DNA of 21,650 bases, taken from assembly GCA_015680685.1 (NCBI GenBank), contig MNCI01009028.1, forward strand, positions 1-21,650. The letters run 5' to 3'. Below, piece by piece: positions 20,144 to 21,650 of the stretch. The position numbers were made by a program, and so were the translations under genes. The notes beneath the pieces are model-generated. The model saw only the letters and a list, made by a program, of their open reading frames with translations. It was not told where the DNA came from and did not search any database. Source of the DNA: Gnetum montanum (lineage: Eukaryota > Streptophyta > Gnetopsida > Gnetales > Gnetaceae). Position 1 is the first letter of the stretch. Every line of letters begins with the position of its first letter.

Positions 20144-20161
20144 CCTGATGCTCTAATATCA
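20144..20161 (-). other. Primer binding site of element D (initiator Met tRNA type)
   Basis: On the minus strand TGATATTAGAGCATCAGG matches the standard plant primer site TGGTATCAGAGC at all but two bases, both transitions. It lies four bases after the proposed LTR end and just before the gag. Confidence 0.7.
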
Positions 20162-20252
20162 ATAATGGTAGAGCAGGTTCACTTCATTTGTTTTAAACCC
20201 TTCAATCTCCAACCAAATCTAGATATTATGAGAATAATATAATTTCCTAGAA

Positions 20253-20288
20253 AACAAGAAAACTAGCTATAACAAGAAAACTAGCTAT
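20253..20288. repeat. 18-bp tandem duplication
   Basis: AACAAGAAAACTAGCTAT occurs twice in a row (20253-20270 and 20271-20288) without a mismatch. It looks like recent slippage within the proposed D LTR. Confidence 0.95.
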
Positions 20289-20746
20289 CTTCAATTAATG
20301 TTTAGAAGATTTCAATTCAGTGGTTCCCCAACCCACAACAATACAATCCACTCATAAACACTCAATGATATTGTAGAGTATAAGGCTCTACAACCACACA
20401 ATGATGGTCCTCAATGCAAGGCACAACTAAATGAGATCAAACCTTATGATGTAGATAAGAGACACAAGGCCAAACACACACAATTAACCTTAGATTTACA
20501 TACACATGCATGCACTCTCACCCATGTGCTCTCATAACAATCTGCCATCAATTCTCTTATAAAAAACATGAGACAACAATATTTATTAAAAACATAAGAC
20601 AAGAATCCTAGAAACCTTTTTCTCAGGCTCAACATGAAGATTACCAACTGTTTCTATCTTTTTTCATCTTATCTAAGCTATTTCCTAACCTAGAATTTCC
20701 AACTCGAAACTTGCTATAGCCACATTAGTCATATCTATGCTTAGAT

Positions 20747-21023
20747 AGACATCTTCTTGCAAATCCAACATTTGAGTGAGATGTCTCTTGGCTATGTGAT
20801 ATGTCTTCTCCAAAGTTAGGATGTCTCTTGCAACTTGAGATGACTTACCTAAGATGTCTTTAAGCAAGATGAGACATGTTCCCATTAGTTGAGATGTCTC
20901 CACCTGTGGGACATCTCCTATCACAAGCCAGCTCTTGATAGAGATGGAACCTAGACATGTGAGATGTCTCCTATTTATTTTTGGTTCTCAACCAAGACAT
21001 CTACTTGACCTCTAAGACATCTT
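20747..21023. repeat. Phased GATGTCT/AGACATC motif array
   Basis: About a dozen copies of GATGTCT or its reverse complement, some with one change, lie within 277 bp. Starts fall at 20778, 20798, 20818 and 20837, then 20851, 20871, 20891 and about 20910, so two runs have steps of about 20 bp, and the second run is the first shifted by 73 bp. Further copies are at 20747, 20953-20970, 20995 and 21014. Four contain TGTCTC and one GAGACA, the core bound by auxin response factors. The array lies in the likely U3 of D. Confidence 0.75.
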
Positions 21024-21092
21024 CATGATATCCAAAACCTACAAAAACAACCCATAGGGATGAAAAAAAGAATCAAAAGAGGTGTCCCTACA

Positions 21093-21650
21093 CCACAAGC
21101 ACATATTTGGGTATACTATTATTTACAACTATGCATTAGGATTCTAGAAAGCATGCCTTAGATATTTGTTGGTTAATTAGAAAAACCACTTATCATGGTT
21201 TCAAGATTACAATTAATTTGTAATTGTATTTAATTTATACCACTATACTTAATATCATGTCTTTGAATGTTACTCAATGTTATGTCTTTAGATGTTAGAG
21301 GAAGTAATAAGAATACAAAAATAAAATGTGATTTTTCTTAGTAAGATTATAAATAAAATAAAAGAATTCATATGTTAAATTCAAATACAATTTGTCATGT
21401 TAAAATAAAATATATTAAACTTAAGGACTTACACCAAATTTCTTTGCAATAGGTACGCCCCACTTAATAGAAGTGTCTATGAGAAGGCAAGGAAACAAGC
21501 AGAGATGCCTGCAAAAACTACCGCATAAGATTCTCAACATGAACCACCATGATAGTTCGAAAGTATTGTGTAAGCTCCACTATGTGTAGAGTTTTGTCAA
21601 TTTTTGGTGGAAGTCTGTCTGAAATCTAAACTAATCTGAGATTAATTCGT
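21093..21650. other. No gene recognised at the right edge
   Basis: AT-rich to about 21430, then about 220 bp of more balanced composition. On the minus strand the latter meets a GGTGTAAGT-like splice donor at about 21428-21436, so an exon of an unknown gene running in from beyond the window is conceivable, but no frame gives a protein I recognise. Confidence 0.3.

Larger units (their letters stand above)
19276..21092 (-). mobile_element. Element D: 5' end of a Ty3/Gypsy retrotransposon
   Basis: On the minus strand: probable 5' LTR (21092-20166), Met-tRNA-type primer site (20161-20144), then gag to 19276, where it is cut. Pol and the 3' LTR are not in the window. Its gag differs from those of A and B (LRQG.KDV type), so it is a third lineage. 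Confidence 0.65.
20166..21092 (-). repeat. 5' LTR of element D (probable)
   Basis: The right-hand anchor is the primer site, which puts the LTR end (...CTCTACCA on the minus strand) at 20166. The start is less sure: TGTAGGGACACC on the minus strand at 21092 is the best candidate. It contains an 18-bp tandem duplication, a possible TATA box (TATAAG, minus, 20561-20556) and, upstream of that, the GATGTCT array at 20747-21023, which would then lie in U3. Confidence 0.5.

Noticed and set aside
1-21650. tRNA, rRNA or small-RNA genes
   Set aside because: No cloverleaf with A and B boxes and no rRNA-like block was seen by eye; the only tRNA-like matches are the short retrotransposon primer sites.

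Overview
The window looks like intergenic heterochromatin of a land plant with a large, repeat-filled nuclear genome. The DNA is AT-rich, I recognise no intact host gene, and most of the length is decayed LTR retrotransposons of the Ty3/Gypsy type with initiator-Met-tRNA primer sites and plant-style LTRs. A large-genome seed plant, possibly a gymnosperm, fits, but nothing in the sequence fixes the species. Four single N bases (4511, 4782, 12656, 16494) look like joins in a short-read assembly.

Layout. 1-3663: AT-rich unique sequence holding two diverged copies (about 490-770 and 3360-3630) of one short minus-strand coding relic. 3664-8995: element A (+), with 5' LTR, TATA box, primer binding site, a long gag-protease relic full of stop codons, and a probable scrap of the RT/RNase H linker. 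8996-about 11740: element C (-), with a complete 3' LTR, polypurine tract and, directly upstream of it, a roughly 557-codon coiled-coil reading frame with ten stops and no frameshift. 11743-16923: element B (+), with gag, protease C-terminus and integrase C-terminus, the polymerase core missing, then a 3' spacer, polypurine tract and a probable 1.8-kb 3' LTR (TGTTGA...TCAACA). 16924-19145: mostly unidentified, with a low-confidence coding relic. 19146-19275: a second copy of the last 130 bp of the B-type LTR. 19276-21092: element D (-), with a gag fragment, primer site and probable 5' LTR. 21093-21650: AT-rich, no gene seen.

How it fits together. C appears to have landed in A, since its LTR end abuts A sequence at 8995/8996. 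C and B are then fused head to head at about 11740, with C's 5' half and B's 5' LTR lost. The LTR end at 19275 is joined straight into D's gag. The stops in A and C are almost all of the kind made by one C:G to T:A change, as expected of long-methylated, silenced elements.

The points most worth a second look are the coiled-coil ORF in the env position of C, the in-frame protease/integrase fusion in B, a roughly 20-bp-phased GATGTCT array containing TGTCTC (auxin-response-like) sites in D's LTR, and a symmetric GATAT(C/T) array in C's U3.
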